The notes: generated from the letters alone by a model not told the origin. Positions 8,824-17,537 are shown, counted from the first letter of the stretch. The stretch is 64,000 nucleotides of DNA from Oleiphilaceae bacterium (GCA_022447365.1 JAKVBL010000004.1:272872-336871); one strand, 5' to 3'. Numbers and translations are program-made.

Positions 8824-9923
8824 TGGCGTTCAAAGGTGAAAAGAATTTTTCACACCGTAGTGCAGATAAAGTGGGCGTTTTATTGGTGAATCTGGGTACG
8901 CCTGAGGCTCCAACGGCTAAAGCGCTACGTAAATATCTGGCTCAATTTTTATCGGATCCTCGTGTTGTTGAGATTCCAAAACTGATATGGATGCTGATCC
9001 TACATGGCATCATTTTACGTGTTAGGCCTAGCAAATCTGCTGAAGCGTATAAAGAAGTATGGACTGAGGATGGTTCACCTTTGATGCTCCATTCTTTGGC
9101 GCAAACACAAGCCATTCGTGAGAAGTTGCGTGCCGAGTATGGCAACAATGTGATGGTTGAGCTCGCAATGCGTTATGGTGAGCCCTCAGTATCGAATACG
9201 CTTGATCAAATGATGGCGGAGAGTTGCCGCAAGCTAGTTGTGTTGCCTTTATATCCGCAGTATTCAGGAAGCACTACGGCCTCTGTTTTTGATGATCTCG
9301 CAGCAGATTTTACGCAACGTCGTTGGTTACCCAGTTTTCGATTTATTAGCAGTTATCATACGAATCCAGCCTACATCAATGCCTTGGCCCAAAGCATTCA
9401 ACAGCACTGGGCTGAGCATGGTCGCTGCGACAAACTCGTATTTTCTTTTCATGGTGTACCTCAACACTTTCTCCATTCTGGAGACCCTTATCACTGCCAA
9501 TGCCATGTCACTGTCCGCTTACTTGCCGAACAGCTTGGATTGAATCAAGACGAATATTTAACCTGTTTTCAATCGCGTTTTGGCAAAGCTGAGTGGTTGA
9601 AGCCTTATCTTGATGCGACCATGAAATCTCTTCCAAATGAAGGGGTAAAATCAGTACAAGTCGTGTGTCCTGGTTTTTCATCGGATTGCTTAGAAACACT
9701 CGAAGAAATTGCCGGAGAAAATAAGGAATACTTTATGGAAGCTGGAGGCGAACGCTTCGAATATATTCCGGCATTAAATTCTAGATCAGAGCATATTGAA
9801 GCCTTGATTGGTCTCATTAATGAAGAGGCTGGTGCTTGGTTTGATGGGTTAAGCGAAAGCGTAGAGAAAGTCGAGCGAGAACAGCGATATTCAAGCCATA
9901 AGTACAATCAAAAAAATAAATAA
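8823..9923 (+). CDS. hemH: Ferrochelatase
   Basis: Inserts ferrous iron into protoporphyrin IX, the last step of heme synthesis. The 366-residue protein has the HemH start VGVLLVNLGTPEAPTAKALR, the middle motif YPQYSGSTTASVFDDL, the metal-site histidine in LVFSFHGVPQHFLHSGDPY (near residue 209) and the catalytic-site stretch CPGFSSDCLETLEEI (near 281). A charged tail of about 30 residues follows the usual end. It overlaps elyC by one base, and a PCuAC copper chaperone follows 23 bases later. Heme supply next to copper delivery fits cytochrome oxidase biogenesis, but that link is inference. Confidence 0.97.
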   Translation: MAFKGEKNFSHRSADKVGVLLVNLGTPEAPTAKALRKYLAQFLSDPRVVEIPKLIWMLILHGIILRVRPSKSAEAYKEVWTEDGSPLMLHSLAQTQAIREKLRAEYGNNVMVELAMRYGEPSVSNTLDQMMAESCRKLVVLPLYPQYSGSTTASVFDDLAADFTQRRWLPSFRFISSYHTNPAYINALAQSIQQHWAEHGRCDKLVFSFHGVPQHFLHSGDPYHCQCHVTVRLLAEQLGLNQDEYLTCFQSRFGKAEWLKPYLDATMKSLPNEGVKSVQVVCPGFSSDCLETLEEIAGENKEYFMEAGGERFEYIPALNSRSEHIEALIGLINEEAGAWFDGLSESVEKVEREQRYSSHKYNQKNK

Positions 9924-9946
9924 AAATCAGAGAAAGGAAGATATAA

Positions 9947-10369
9947 ATGCGACAAGTAATAACAGCTTTTCTAGCGGTCTTTATGTGTATGGGACTAGTT
10001 GGTCAAACATTAGCGCAGCCTAAAGTAGAAGACGCGTGGGTTCGTTTGATGCCACCAAATGCCACGGTGACGGCGGCATATGCGAAGATCAACGTTTCGC
10101 ATGCTGATGAGCTCATCGCAGTATCATCGGCTATTGCTAACAAAGCAGAAATTCACGAGAGCATGATGAGTGATGGCGTTATGAGTATGCGTCCCGTTGC
10201 GTCTATGTCTTTGTCTGAAGGCGAAACTAGCGAATTAAAACCGCATGGTATGCATATCATGTTAATGGGCCTACAGCAGGCCTTGGCGGAAGGCGATCAA
10301 GTAGAGCTAGTCTTAGAGTTTAAAGAAAGCGGCTCAGTCACCGTGCCATTTGTTGTTCGCAAGCCTTAA
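9947..10369 (+). CDS. PCuAC periplasmic copper chaperone
   Basis: Delivers Cu(I) in the periplasm, in other bacteria to the CuA or CuB centre of cytochrome c oxidase. A signal peptide covers residues 1–23 (cleavage after TLA). The mature protein shows the family ligands in order: His70 and nearby Met73/Met74, Met81, then H100-G-M102-H103-I-M105, i.e. the H–M–(about 20)–H-x-M signature. Its 140 residues are normal. It sits 23 bases after hemH with an AGAAAGGAAG ribosome binding site, so it is probably co-transcribed. No oxidase genes are in the window. Confidence 0.92.
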   Translation: MRQVITAFLAVFMCMGLVGQTLAQPKVEDAWVRLMPPNATVTAAYAKINVSHADELIAVSSAIANKAEIHESMMSDGVMSMRPVASMSLSEGETSELKPHGMHIMLMGLQQALAEGDQVELVLEFKESGSVTVPFVVRKP

Positions 10370-10379
10370 TAATTAGACG

Positions 10380-10883
10380 GTGTCTAACTCCTCTTATTTA
10401 ATCCGTGATGTTCAAGCTTCTGATGCTGAACGCATCGCGGATATCTATAACTATTATATTAAGCATACGGTCGTCACCTTTGAAGAAGAGCCTCTTGACG
10501 CTAATCAGATTCTGACAAGAATTAATCAAGTACAAGAACTTGGCTTACCATGGTTAGTCGCGGAGCAAGATGGTCAGGGTCTTGGATATGCCTATTCTGC
10601 GCCTTGGCGTGAGCGCTCTGCGTATCGTTATTCCAAAGAAGTTAGCGTATATCTCGATGCCAATCTTCATCATAAAGGCGTAGGTTCAATGTTGTATCAG
10701 GCTTTGTTTGAGCGTTTGAGTCAACTTGATGTGCATGCAGTGATGGCGGTGGTTGCTTTGCCGAATGAAGCGAGCGAAGCCTTACATGAAAAATTTGGCA
10801 TGAAGAAAGTCGCACACCTTGAACAAGTTGGGCGAAAGTTCGGACAATGGATTGATGTTGGGTATTGGCAGCGCGTGTTTTGA
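10380..10883 (+). CDS. GNAT N-acetyltransferase, phosphinothricin/methionine-sulfoximine acetyltransferase type
   Basis: Transfers acetyl from acetyl-CoA to a small amine substrate. The 167-residue protein matches the Pat/MddA/YncA type: IRDVQASDAERIADIYNYYI at the start, TFEEEPLDANQILTRI, then EVSVYLDANLHHKGVGSMLY, which contains the acetyl-CoA loop (HHKGVGS, an R/Q-x-x-G-x-G/A variant). The start is GTG 10380, ten bases after the PCuAC stop, giving a tight end to the hemH cluster. Natural substrates in this group include methionine sulfoximine or sulfone; the actual one cannot be read from sequence. Confidence 0.88.
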   Translation: MSNSSYLIRDVQASDAERIADIYNYYIKHTVVTFEEEPLDANQILTRINQVQELGLPWLVAEQDGQGLGYAYSAPWRERSAYRYSKEVSVYLDANLHHKGVGSMLYQALFERLSQLDVHAVMAVVALPNEASEALHEKFGMKKVAHLEQVGRKFGQWIDVGYWQRVF

Positions 10884-10954
10884 TTTTAGTTTTTTGATTC
10901 TTTGAAGCTTTCTTGTTTCTAGACTTCTGTTCCTGTCGGCGGCGGCCGAAAACC

Positions 10955-10986
10955 CCTTAAGACCTTTGACGCCAAAGGTCTTAAGG
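10955..10986. repeat. Perfect 14-bp palindromic hairpin
   Basis: The arm CCTTAAGACCTTTG (10955–10968) is followed by a four-base loop and its exact complement (10973–10986). No T-run follows, so it is not a classical terminator, though it lies about 70 bases after the GNAT stop and may protect that mRNA end. It opens the repeat block. Confidence 0.8.
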
Positions 10987-11043
10987 ATCTAAATGCGCCC
11001 CAATTTTCGGGGCCTTCGGCTACACTCAAACTCTTGCGTAAAT

Positions 11044-11262
11044 CGGCGCTGCGGAACTTATCCGCGATGCGGATTTCGAACAGTCCTCGCGTTATTCCGA
11101 TTTTCGCCGGCGAGCTTTCGTCCCTCGAGATGGGGAATTAGCCATTCCGATAAGTTTTATTCTTTGCACCCACTACCCCTTCTGACTAGATGAGTTGCTC
11201 AGAGAATAAACGGCTTTATGCCGAGGACTGTTTGAGCCGAAGGCGAGTTCCGCAGGCGCTGT
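11044..11262. repeat. Inverted pair of intergenic repeat elements
   Basis: The left copy (about 11044–11090) contains GGCGCTGCGGAACT, a small internal hairpin ATCCGC-GAT-GCGGAT, and TCGAACAGTCCTCGC. The right copy (about 11220–11262) is its reverse complement with differences: CCGAGGACTGTTTGA, then GAGTTCCGCAGGCGC. About 130 bases separate them, with a further short match (TTTTATTCT against AGAATAAA) inside. The whole can fold into one long imperfect cruciform. This head-to-head layout is typical of paired REP-like elements. Confidence 0.7.
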
Positions 11263-11359
11263 TTATTGTTGAGCAGCGAATGAACCCGAAGGGCTAGGAA
11301 GTAGAGGCTGACTTGGACAAGGTGAATTGCGAAGCAAGAGAAGGTGGCCTGAGTCATTG

Positions 11360-11403
11360 TTAAGGGAGTGTCAGCGCACTCCCTTAACTCGTCCTTTTGG
11401 ACG
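11360..11403. terminator. Two adjacent hairpins at the convergent gene boundary
   Basis: The first has 11-bp arms TTAAGGGAGTG and CACTCCCTTAA (11360–11370 and 11377–11387) with a six-base loop. The second is CGTCC-TTTT-GGACG (11390–11403). They lie about 60 bases beyond the stop of the leftward solute-binding protein gene, so they could end transcription from either side. T-runs are weak, hence modest confidence in terminator function. Confidence 0.5.
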
Positions 11404-11460
11404 AAAACCGAAATAGAAAAAATGTGTTGAAACTAGAAAGTGTCAAAGAATAAAAAGATT

Positions 11461-12480
11461 CTACTCTCTATCCTTCGAAGTACATTCCGCTAGTTGAGGA
11501 TCAATCTTACAGCGAACCTTACGGAACAAGGTTAAAGCTTTGCCGTTATAGACTCCCTGCTCACGCAGGGCGATGCGGCTTTCGCGGAACAGCTCACTCC
11601 AGTTGTCTTCGGTTTTTTCGCTAATTTCAATCCAGTATTTCTCAGGGATTGTTAGTTCGCTATCAACGATTTTACGAATTTGATCTTTATATTTGCTCGC
11701 CATCAGTTCACGAGATTTTTGCGCAAAACCTTCAGGTACTTTTTCCCAACGAACAATTAGCTGCATGGTGATCTGCAAGCTTGGCCATTTGATAACGCCA
11801 CCGCCTGGCTCAAGGCCCTTGTACATTTCCATAGGCTCGTAAGCTAAGCCCGGTGCGCCGGTAATATCGACCGCTTTGTTATTAAATTTTTGGAGTGCGT
11901 TAGCAATACTTGATGATACTGGCGTCATGCCGATACGTGTCGCTAAATATTCTGTTTCAGGCGCATTATCGAGCACGGTGACACGCTTGCCAGCCATATC
12001 TTCTGGGTTCTGAATACTCTTGTCATTGACGAATAAGAAGATCGCACCGATCGGCGCAATACCGATGATCTCATATTCGCCGCTGCGCATAATTTTCGCA
12101 GCACCAGGACTGCTTAAAGATTTGATGACGATGGCCAGATGGTCGTAGGTTGGCAATGCGCCAACGGCATTAATACTGCCTGTAAATGAGTTGTACTCGC
12201 GTGCCCGTATGCCAGGTAAGTTGAGCATATCGCATACGCCATTTTTAAACTCTTCTGAGGCGACACGATCATCGGTATATACCTTAAAAGACAAATCAAC
12301 ACCCCAACGCACGGCATCGATTTTGTATTCCTTCATTTCTTTGTGGATGGGGCCATCATGGCCAACAAAGTCGAAGACGCACATAGTGAGCGGCTGAAGT
12401 GCATTTGCATGTGCTGTTTTGGCTAAAAGTAAGCCTGTTAAAACTACTGAAAGAAGACGTAACATACTGACAAGTCTCAA
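11461..12480 (-). CDS. Putative periplasmic solute-binding protein (DUF6091-like, related to TRAP/DctP receptors)
   Basis: The 339-residue protein has a signal peptide (residues 1–25, cleavage after AHA) and the plan of an extracytoplasmic binding protein. Landmarks are TMCVFDFVGHDGPIHKEMKE near the start, then GVDLSFKVYTDDRVASEEFK, FVNDKSIQNPEDMAGKRVTV and a C-terminal helical part. The phrase with a named ligand position followed by D-M-A-G-K-R-V resembles DctP-type receptors. No permease or ATPase gene lies nearby, so it is an orphan. The family name is from memory and less certain than the fold. Ligand unknown. Confidence 0.7.
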   Translation of the reverse strand: MRLVSMLRLLSVVLTGLLLAKTAHANALQPLTMCVFDFVGHDGPIHKEMKEYKIDAVRWGVDLSFKVYTDDRVASEEFKNGVCDMLNLPGIRAREYNSFTGSINAVGALPTYDHLAIVIKSLSSPGAAKIMRSGEYEIIGIAPIGAIFLFVNDKSIQNPEDMAGKRVTVLDNAPETEYLATRIGMTPVSSSIANALQKFNNKAVDITGAPGLAYEPMEMYKGLEPGGGVIKWPSLQITMQLIVRWEKVPEGFAQKSRELMASKYKDQIRKIVDSELTIPEKYWIEISEKTEDNWSELFRESRIALREQGVYNGKALTLFRKVRCKIDPQLAECTSKDRE

Positions 12481-12634
12481 AGTTTTTCTTATTAAATCGA
12501 ATGCTAACGTAAAGTATGATTTAGAGAAATGTTCTATTCGGAAAATGAGAGTTCTATCCGGTTAATTGAATAGGTTTTGCGCGAGTTCCCCTAATTAAAG
12601 GGTGAGTGATCGTACAAGAGAGGGAACAATATAC

Positions 12635-13135
12635 ATGGCGTTATCCCTGAATATTCGTGAAGCACAGCTGGCTGATTGGGATCGTATCTGGCCATTTTTT
12701 AGCGACATTGTTCGTGCTGGCGATAGTTATCCTTATTCTCCTGATATGAGCAAAGAAGAGGGGTTTCAGCAGTGGATGGTCATGCCTCAATTTACCTATG
12801 TTGCAGAGCAATCTGGCGAAGTGGTCGCTACGTATTACATTAAACCGAATCAAGCGAGCTTGGGCGTGCATGTTAGCAATTGTGGTTATATTGTATCGCC
12901 TTCGTATCGGGGCGGAGGGATTGCTAGCCAATTATGTGTACATTCGCAGTCCATCGCTATAAAGCTTGGCTATAAGGCAATGCAATTTAACTTGGTTGTT
13001 GCTTCGAATAGTGCAGCGGTCCATCTCTGGAATAAGTTAGGTTTCGAAACGGTGGGCCGTTTACTCAAAGCATTTGATCATCAAAAGCTTGGGTTCGTGG
13101 ATGCACTAGTTATGTATAAGTGGTTGCAAGATTAA
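12635..13135 (+). CDS. GNAT family N-acetyltransferase
   Basis: A 166-residue acetyltransferase of unknown substrate. The frame opens earlier at GTG 12602, but ATG 12635 has GAGGG nine bases upstream and starts exactly at the family-like MALSLNIREAQLADWDRIW. The acetyl-CoA loop is SPSYRGGGIASQLC (R-G-G-G-I-A), followed by GYKAMQFNLVVASNSAAVHL and WNKLGFETVGR, the usual C-terminal signature. It stands alone between the solute-binding protein (divergent) and a cytochrome c. Confidence 0.85.
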   Translation: MALSLNIREAQLADWDRIWPFFSDIVRAGDSYPYSPDMSKEEGFQQWMVMPQFTYVAEQSGEVVATYYIKPNQASLGVHVSNCGYIVSPSYRGGGIASQLCVHSQSIAIKLGYKAMQFNLVVASNSAAVHLWNKLGFETVGRLLKAFDHQKLGFVDALVMYKWLQD

Positions 13136-13259
13136 GTGACAAGATAAGGTTTTGAGATCAGACTTGATCTAGTTAAAGTCGAGACACTTTGTATTTCAAA
13201 GTACTCTGCTACACTGACTTTATTTGATTAGAAGTAGTACACATTGTTAGGAGAAGGAT

Positions 13260-13574
13260 ATGTTAAAGAAAGTACTAATGGCTGGGATTGTGAGTGTTAC
13301 TTTAGGTTCTAGTTTTGCGATGGCAGGTGATGCCGCTGCAGGTAAAGCTAAGTCAGCTGTGTGTGCTGCTTGTCATGGTGCAAATGGCATTGCAACGATC
13401 AAAACTTACCCTAATTTGGCGGGACAGAATAAAGAGTATTTGGTCTCTTCTTTGAAGGCTTACAAAGCGAAACAGCGCAATGGTGGAATGGCTGCAATCA
13501 TGCAAGCACAGGCGGCTGCTCTTACTGATGCGGATATGCAGAACCTTGCTGAATACTTCAGCACATTGAAATAA
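13260..13574 (+). CDS. Periplasmic class I c-type cytochrome
   Basis: Small electron carrier of 104 residues. A signal peptide (cleavage near residue 22, after AMA) is followed by the heme attachment motif CAACH at residues 35–39. A likely distal methionine lies in the [11 protein letters not shown] segment (about residues 76–86). The sequence [29 protein letters not shown] is typical of the cytochrome c553/c5-like group that delivers electrons to terminal oxidases. AGGAGAAGG precedes the ATG. It is monocistronic and closed by a strong terminator. Confidence 0.93.
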   Translation: MLKKVLMAGIVSVTLGSSFAMAGDAAAGKAKSAVCAACHGANGIATIKTYPNLAGQNKEYLVSSLKAYKAKQRNGGMAAIMQAQAAALTDADMQNLAEYFSTLK

Positions 13575-13596
13575 AAGCGTTCAACGCTTAATGATT

Positions 13597-13625
13597 AAAA
13601 AAGCCGAACATCGTTCGGCTTTTTT
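13597..13625. terminator. Bidirectional intrinsic terminator
   Basis: AAAAAAGCCGAAC and GTTCGGCTTTTTT form a 13-bp stem with a three-base loop, with T-runs on both strands. It ends the cytochrome c gene (rightward) and can also serve ppnN (leftward), whose stop is 35 bases away. Confidence 0.93.
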
Positions 13626-13659
13626 AATGCTCTTGCCAAAGCTATTTAACAACTAGCAT

Positions 13660-15033
13660 TCATTTGTTCACGATACGATAACAAGGCTTATACGTACTAC
13701 CGGGCAGCTTCATTCTTCCTTGATCAACAAAAGCGCGTAACATCTTATCCATCGATAACATAATCTCTGGATCACCTGCTATTTGAAAGGGCCCGTGTTT
13801 TTTGATCTCAGCTAATCCTTGCGCTTTGACATTACCTGCAACGATTCCTGAAAAAGCACAGCGTAGATTGGCGGCGAGCTGATGAGGCTCTTGATCTTTA
13901 TGAAGGTCAAGGTTAGCCATCAATGCATGTGTCGGCTCAAAAGGCTTTTGAAATATAGGATCAATCTTCAGTAGCCAGTTGTAGTAATACGCATCGCGGC
14001 GTTTGCGACGATATGTTTTGACTTTTTCGAGATTTGATTTCATATATTTGGCGACAGATTCTGGATCATCAATAATGATTTTATAGAGCACTTGCGCTTC
14101 TGTACCAAGTGTTTGTCCGATGAAGGTATCGATCATTTCAAAATAATCCCGACTTGATTCGGGGCCAGTTAGCACCAAGGGGTAGGGCATCGCCTTGTTT
14201 TTTGGGTGCATCAATACACCGAGAATATACAGAATCTCTTCAGCAGTGCCGACGCCACCAGGAAAGACAATAATTCCGTGTCCAAGGCGCACAAACGCTT
14301 CAAGTCGCTTTTCGATATCGGGCAGTATCGTTAGCTCGTTTACAATTGGGTTTGGAGACTCTGCTGCAATAATGCCTGGCTCCGTGACACCGATATATCG
14401 TCCCAGTGCATGGCGTTGCTTTGCATGACCTACCGCAGCACCTTTCATCGGGCCTTTCATCGCACCTGGGCCACAGCCAGTACAGATATTCAATGCACGT
14501 AAACCAAGCTGATAGCCAACTTCTTTCGTGTATTCGTATTCGTTACGTTTGATTGAGTGACCACCCCAGCACACAACAATATCTGTCTCACAGTTTGTTT
14601 TAAGCAGGTTTGCATTACGTAATAAATGGAAAATAAAGTTCGTAACTTGCTCTGAAGACTTAAGGTTCAAGCTCGTGTTTTTCATCATGACACTGTCTGT
14701 GTAAATGATGTCTCTCACTACTGAGAACAAATGATTATTGATACCTTGAATCATATAGCCATCAACGAAGGCGCTTTCAGGCGCGTTCTTAATATCGAGT
14801 TTTATGCCTCGAGGTTGTTGAATGACGTTAATTTCGAAGTCTTTGTATTTTTCTAAGAGACTTTCACCATCATCACTTAAGGATCCACAGTTCAACACAG
14901 CGAGTGCGCAACGACGAAACAGCTCTTGTAGTTGTTCGTTTTTCTTGTTGCGCAGGAGATTCACTTCGTGTCGAGACAATATGTCCATATTGCCTTTAGG
15001 TGTGACGCGAGCATTAATACCGTTGTTGTTCAT
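13660..15033 (-). CDS. ppnN: Nucleotide 5'-monophosphate nucleosidase PpnN (YgdH)
   Basis: Cleaves purine and pyrimidine nucleoside monophosphates into base plus ribose 5-phosphate; the E. coli enzyme is stimulated by (p)ppGpp. ATG 15033 is chosen because GGAGAG lies five bases upstream and the product then starts like the E. coli protein (…TPKGNMDILSRHEVNLL). An upstream in-frame start would add 12 arginine-rich residues. The LOG-type active site is seen in CTGCGPGAMKGPMKG (near residue 190) and FPGGVGTAEEIL (near 261). With 457 residues it matches the long PpnN form with N-terminal and C-terminal extensions. It is divergent from thiI. Confidence 0.93.
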   Translation of the reverse strand: MNNNGINARVTPKGNMDILSRHEVNLLRNKKNEQLQELFRRCALAVLNCGSLSDDGESLLEKYKDFEINVIQQPRGIKLDIKNAPESAFVDGYMIQGINNHLFSVVRDIIYTDSVMMKNTSLNLKSSEQVTNFIFHLLRNANLLKTNCETDIVVCWGGHSIKRNEYEYTKEVGYQLGLRALNICTGCGPGAMKGPMKGAAVGHAKQRHALGRYIGVTEPGIIAAESPNPIVNELTILPDIEKRLEAFVRLGHGIIVFPGGVGTAEEILYILGVLMHPKNKAMPYPLVLTGPESSRDYFEMIDTFIGQTLGTEAQVLYKIIIDDPESVAKYMKSNLEKVKTYRRKRRDAYYYNWLLKIDPIFQKPFEPTHALMANLDLHKDQEPHQLAANLRCAFSGIVAGNVKAQGLAEIKKHGPFQIAGDPEIMLSMDKMLRAFVDQGRMKLPGSTYKPCYRIVNK

Positions 15034-15173
15034 ACGCACTCTCCTTCGACGTAAGTTTTCGGCTTTCACTGTAAGTATAGTGTTGACGACAGTGAAGAAC
15101 TGTAAATTGCTGCTACTTTGGCATTGTTTTCATATAGAATACCGCGCCTAGAAATTTTGGTTTGAGAGACAGC

Positions 15174-16637
15174 ATGAAATTTATCGTCAAACTTTTCCCT
15201 GAAATTACCATTAAAAGTAAGCCTGTTCGTAAGCGTTTGGTGCGTCAATTGCGCCAAAACGTTCAAGTTGTGTTACTGAAAGAAACTGAAGGGGCTAAGG
15301 TTCAGGAGTTCTGGGATAAGCTTGAAGTACGTTTATTACCTGGGTATGAGAATGATGAAGCGAAGGTCGTTGACGCTTTGCAGCGCATTCCTGGCATATC
15401 CAATGTTTTAAAAGTTGATAGCTACGAGCTAGAAGGGATTGATTCCCGTTTCGATGATATTGCTCAAATCTGTGCCGACACTTACGGGGAGCAAATCAAA
15501 GGGAAAACCTTTGTTGTTCGTGTAAAGCGTGCAGGAGAACATTCATTTGCTTCCAGTGAGCTAGAACGTTATTTGGGCGGCGCATTGCTTCGTTCATGCG
15601 AACCTGAAAGCGTTTCTCTTAAGCAGCCTGATGTGACCGTAAAGTTAGAAGTTCGCGACGACACGCTGTATACCGTTTCTGAGCGCTATGAAGGCTTAGG
15701 TGGTTTTCCTATTGGCACGCAAGAGCCAGTGCTGTCGTTAATTTCTGGTGGCTTTGACTCAACCGTTTCTAGTTATTTAACAATGAAACGAGGTTTAAAA
15801 ACGCATTTTTGTTTCTTTAACCTCGGCGGTGACGCGCATGAAATCGGTGTTAAGCAAGTTTCTCTGTATTTATGGGAAAAATATGGTCGCTCTCATCGAG
15901 TCCACTTTATTTCGGTGCCATTTGAAGGTGTTGTGGGTGAGATTCTCAAGCACGTTAACCATTCACATATGGGAGTGGTGCTTAAACGAATGATGGTTCG
16001 TGCTGCGCAAGAAATAGCAAAGAAAATGGATGTGACCGCGCTTGTGACAGGCGAATCAGTCGCTCAAGTTTCTAGTCAAACCGTGACAAATTTGAATGTT
16101 ATTGATCGTGTATCTGAGACAGTCATTTTGCGTCCTCTGATTACGATGGATAAGCTCGATATCATTCGATTGTCTGCAAAAATCGGTACCGAAGAATTCG
16201 CAAAGAATATGCCGGAGTACTGTGGTGTGATTTCGGACAAACCAACTACCTGTGCGAAGCTTGCTAAAGTAGAGGAAGAAGAAGGTAATTTTGATTTTTC
16301 TGTTTTAGATCAAGCGATTGAAGATGCCGTCGTTAAAAAAATTGATCAGGTTATGCATCAGCAGAAAAATGTGGTGGATGTTGATGTAACGACATTACCT
16401 AAAGTTGGTGATGTGGTGATTGATATTCGAGGCCCTGAAGAGGCGAATAAATCTCCGCTTACCTTGACCAACAATGAAGTCTTGCACATTCCTTTCTATG
16501 AGCTGATGAGTGAAACTGAGCGCTTAGATAAAGCAAAACGCTATTTGTTGTTCTGCGAAAAGGGAACGATGAGTCAGCTTCATGCAAGCCATTTAAAAGG
16601 GATGGACTTCGATACAGCGGTTTTTAAACTCGCTTAA
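15174..16637 (+). CDS. thiI: tRNA 4-thiouridine synthase ThiI with rhodanese domain
   Basis: Makes 4-thiouridine at position 8 of tRNA and supports thiamine thiazole synthesis. ATG 15174 gives the family start MKFIVKLFPEITIKSKPVRKR; an in-frame TTG twelve bases upstream is unlikely. Order: ferredoxin-like and THUMP region (1–165), PP-loop SGGFDSTVSS (near 191), the cysteine in PEYCGVISDKPTT (near 349), and a rhodanese domain with active cysteine in YLLFCEKGTMSQL (near 460). Both cysteines needed for sulfur transfer are present, as in E. coli. The stop overlaps the stop of the convergent hydrolase by four bases. Confidence 0.96.
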   Translation: MKFIVKLFPEITIKSKPVRKRLVRQLRQNVQVVLLKETEGAKVQEFWDKLEVRLLPGYENDEAKVVDALQRIPGISNVLKVDSYELEGIDSRFDDIAQICADTYGEQIKGKTFVVRVKRAGEHSFASSELERYLGGALLRSCEPESVSLKQPDVTVKLEVRDDTLYTVSERYEGLGGFPIGTQEPVLSLISGGFDSTVSSYLTMKRGLKTHFCFFNLGGDAHEIGVKQVSLYLWEKYGRSHRVHFISVPFEGVVGEILKHVNHSHMGVVLKRMMVRAAQEIAKKMDVTALVTGESVAQVSSQTVTNLNVIDRVSETVILRPLITMDKLDIIRLSAKIGTEEFAKNMPEYCGVISDKPTTCAKLAKVEEEEGNFDFSVLDQAIEDAVVKKIDQVMHQQKNVVDVDVTTLPKVGDVVIDIRGPEEANKSPLTLTNNEVLHIPFYELMSETERLDKAKRYLLFCEKGTMSQLHASHLKGMDFDTAVFKLA

Positions 16638-17425
16638 ACCGCTTTGTTTTTTTGGCTTTGCATACCAAGTTGCCAGCATAGCCAAACATGCATTTGTTTC
16701 GCGACCTCAAAGTGAGTGTCTTCAAGCGGGATCATGTGCCCAAACTTTTGCAAACGGTGGAAATGCCGTCCTTGACCGAGATGCCGGCTAATGCGGCGAG
16801 CCGTTCTCGCTGAACTGTAGCGATCTTTGGCTCCTGCTAAGGTCATAATTGGGCAGTCGATTTTTTCTCTTTCAATCTCTGAACGATTCTTCGTATCTAG
16901 ATACCAAAACCACAATTCTTTAAGTGCTAAGCCTGATTCAAAACACATTTGTGAATAAGCAGCTTGCGCTTGTTTTTCAGTCATTGTGTTGAACAAATAT
17001 TCGCGGGCAGATTTAAAACTAGGCTTTACCCCCTTTTGCCAGAACAAAGGCGTAGCACAAACATCTTTCAGGGCGCGAGTGGTTGGAAATGCATTACCTA
17101 GCCCTGCAGCCGCTTCTGGAGCAAGAAGAATAAGTGCATCAGGCTCAGTGCGCATAGCTAGCTGTTGTGACAGAACACATCCCGCCCCGTGACCGACGAT
17201 AACAATATGATTGCTTTCTTCGGCGACCAGTCGATAGTCTTCTTCAAGTTGATCAACATAGTTTTGTAAGCTCAATTGGGCAGGGTGTTGTGCTTGATTC
17301 TTAGAGAAATGCTGAGGCAGTGCTGGGCAAATAACCCGATAACCAAGATTAGAAAAATAATCTTGGTAGTTTTCCCAAATTCTTGGCGTTGCCCACAGAC
17401 CGTGCACAAAAAACAATGTTGTCAT
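16634..17425 (-). CDS. Alpha/beta hydrolase fold protein lacking the nucleophile serine
   Basis: The 263-residue protein has the alpha/beta hydrolase layout: oxyanion strand TTLFFVHGLWATPRIWENY (residues 2–20), nucleophile elbow VIVGHGAGCVLSQQ (74–88), a helical cap, acid strand IMTLAGAKDRYSS, and the histidine in FGHMIPLEDTHFEVA. The elbow reads G-H-G-A-G, so the usual serine of G-x-S-x-G is glycine (residue 80, codon GGG), while aspartate and histidine remain. A cysteine follows at residue 83 but is out of register. It may be a non-catalytic member or use another mechanism. Monocistronic and convergent with thiI. Confidence 0.85.
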   Translation of the reverse strand: MTTLFFVHGLWATPRIWENYQDYFSNLGYRVICPALPQHFSKNQAQHPAQLSLQNYVDQLEEDYRLVAEESNHIVIVGHGAGCVLSQQLAMRTEPDALILLAPEAAAGLGNAFPTTRALKDVCATPLFWQKGVKPSFKSAREYLFNTMTEKQAQAAYSQMCFESGLALKELWFWYLDTKNRSEIEREKIDCPIMTLAGAKDRYSSARTARRISRHLGQGRHFHRLQKFGHMIPLEDTHFEVAKQMHVWLCWQLGMQSQKNKAV

Positions 17426-17537
17426 GATACTACTCCTTGAATGCGCATTTTGTTCAGAGAAGCGTTCAAATTCAAGCGTTTAAATCTTAGAAATATGGCC
17501 AGAAAAAGAGTTTTTCTAAAAATAATCAAAAAAATAT

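Larger units (their letters stand above)
10884..11460. repeat. Gene-free block of inverted repeats (REP/MITE-like)
   Basis: These 577 bases between two convergent genes hold no believable gene; one 66-codon frame here has no ribosome binding site and runs through the repeats. Seen directly: a 14-bp perfect hairpin (10955–10986), a large inverted pair (11044–11090 against 11220–11262), and two hairpins near the right end (11360–11403). The GC-rich words in the inverted pair (GGCGCTGCGGAACT and CAGTCCTCGC) recur, as I remember, in intergenic spaces of many gammaproteobacteria. I therefore read the block as a nest of non-coding repetitive elements. Transposase and target duplications were not found. 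Confidence 0.75.

Noticed and set aside
10993..11193. 66-codon frame in the repeat block
   Set aside because: No ribosome binding site, runs through the inverted repeats, Arg/Ser/Pro-rich composition typical of chance frames in GC-rich repeats.
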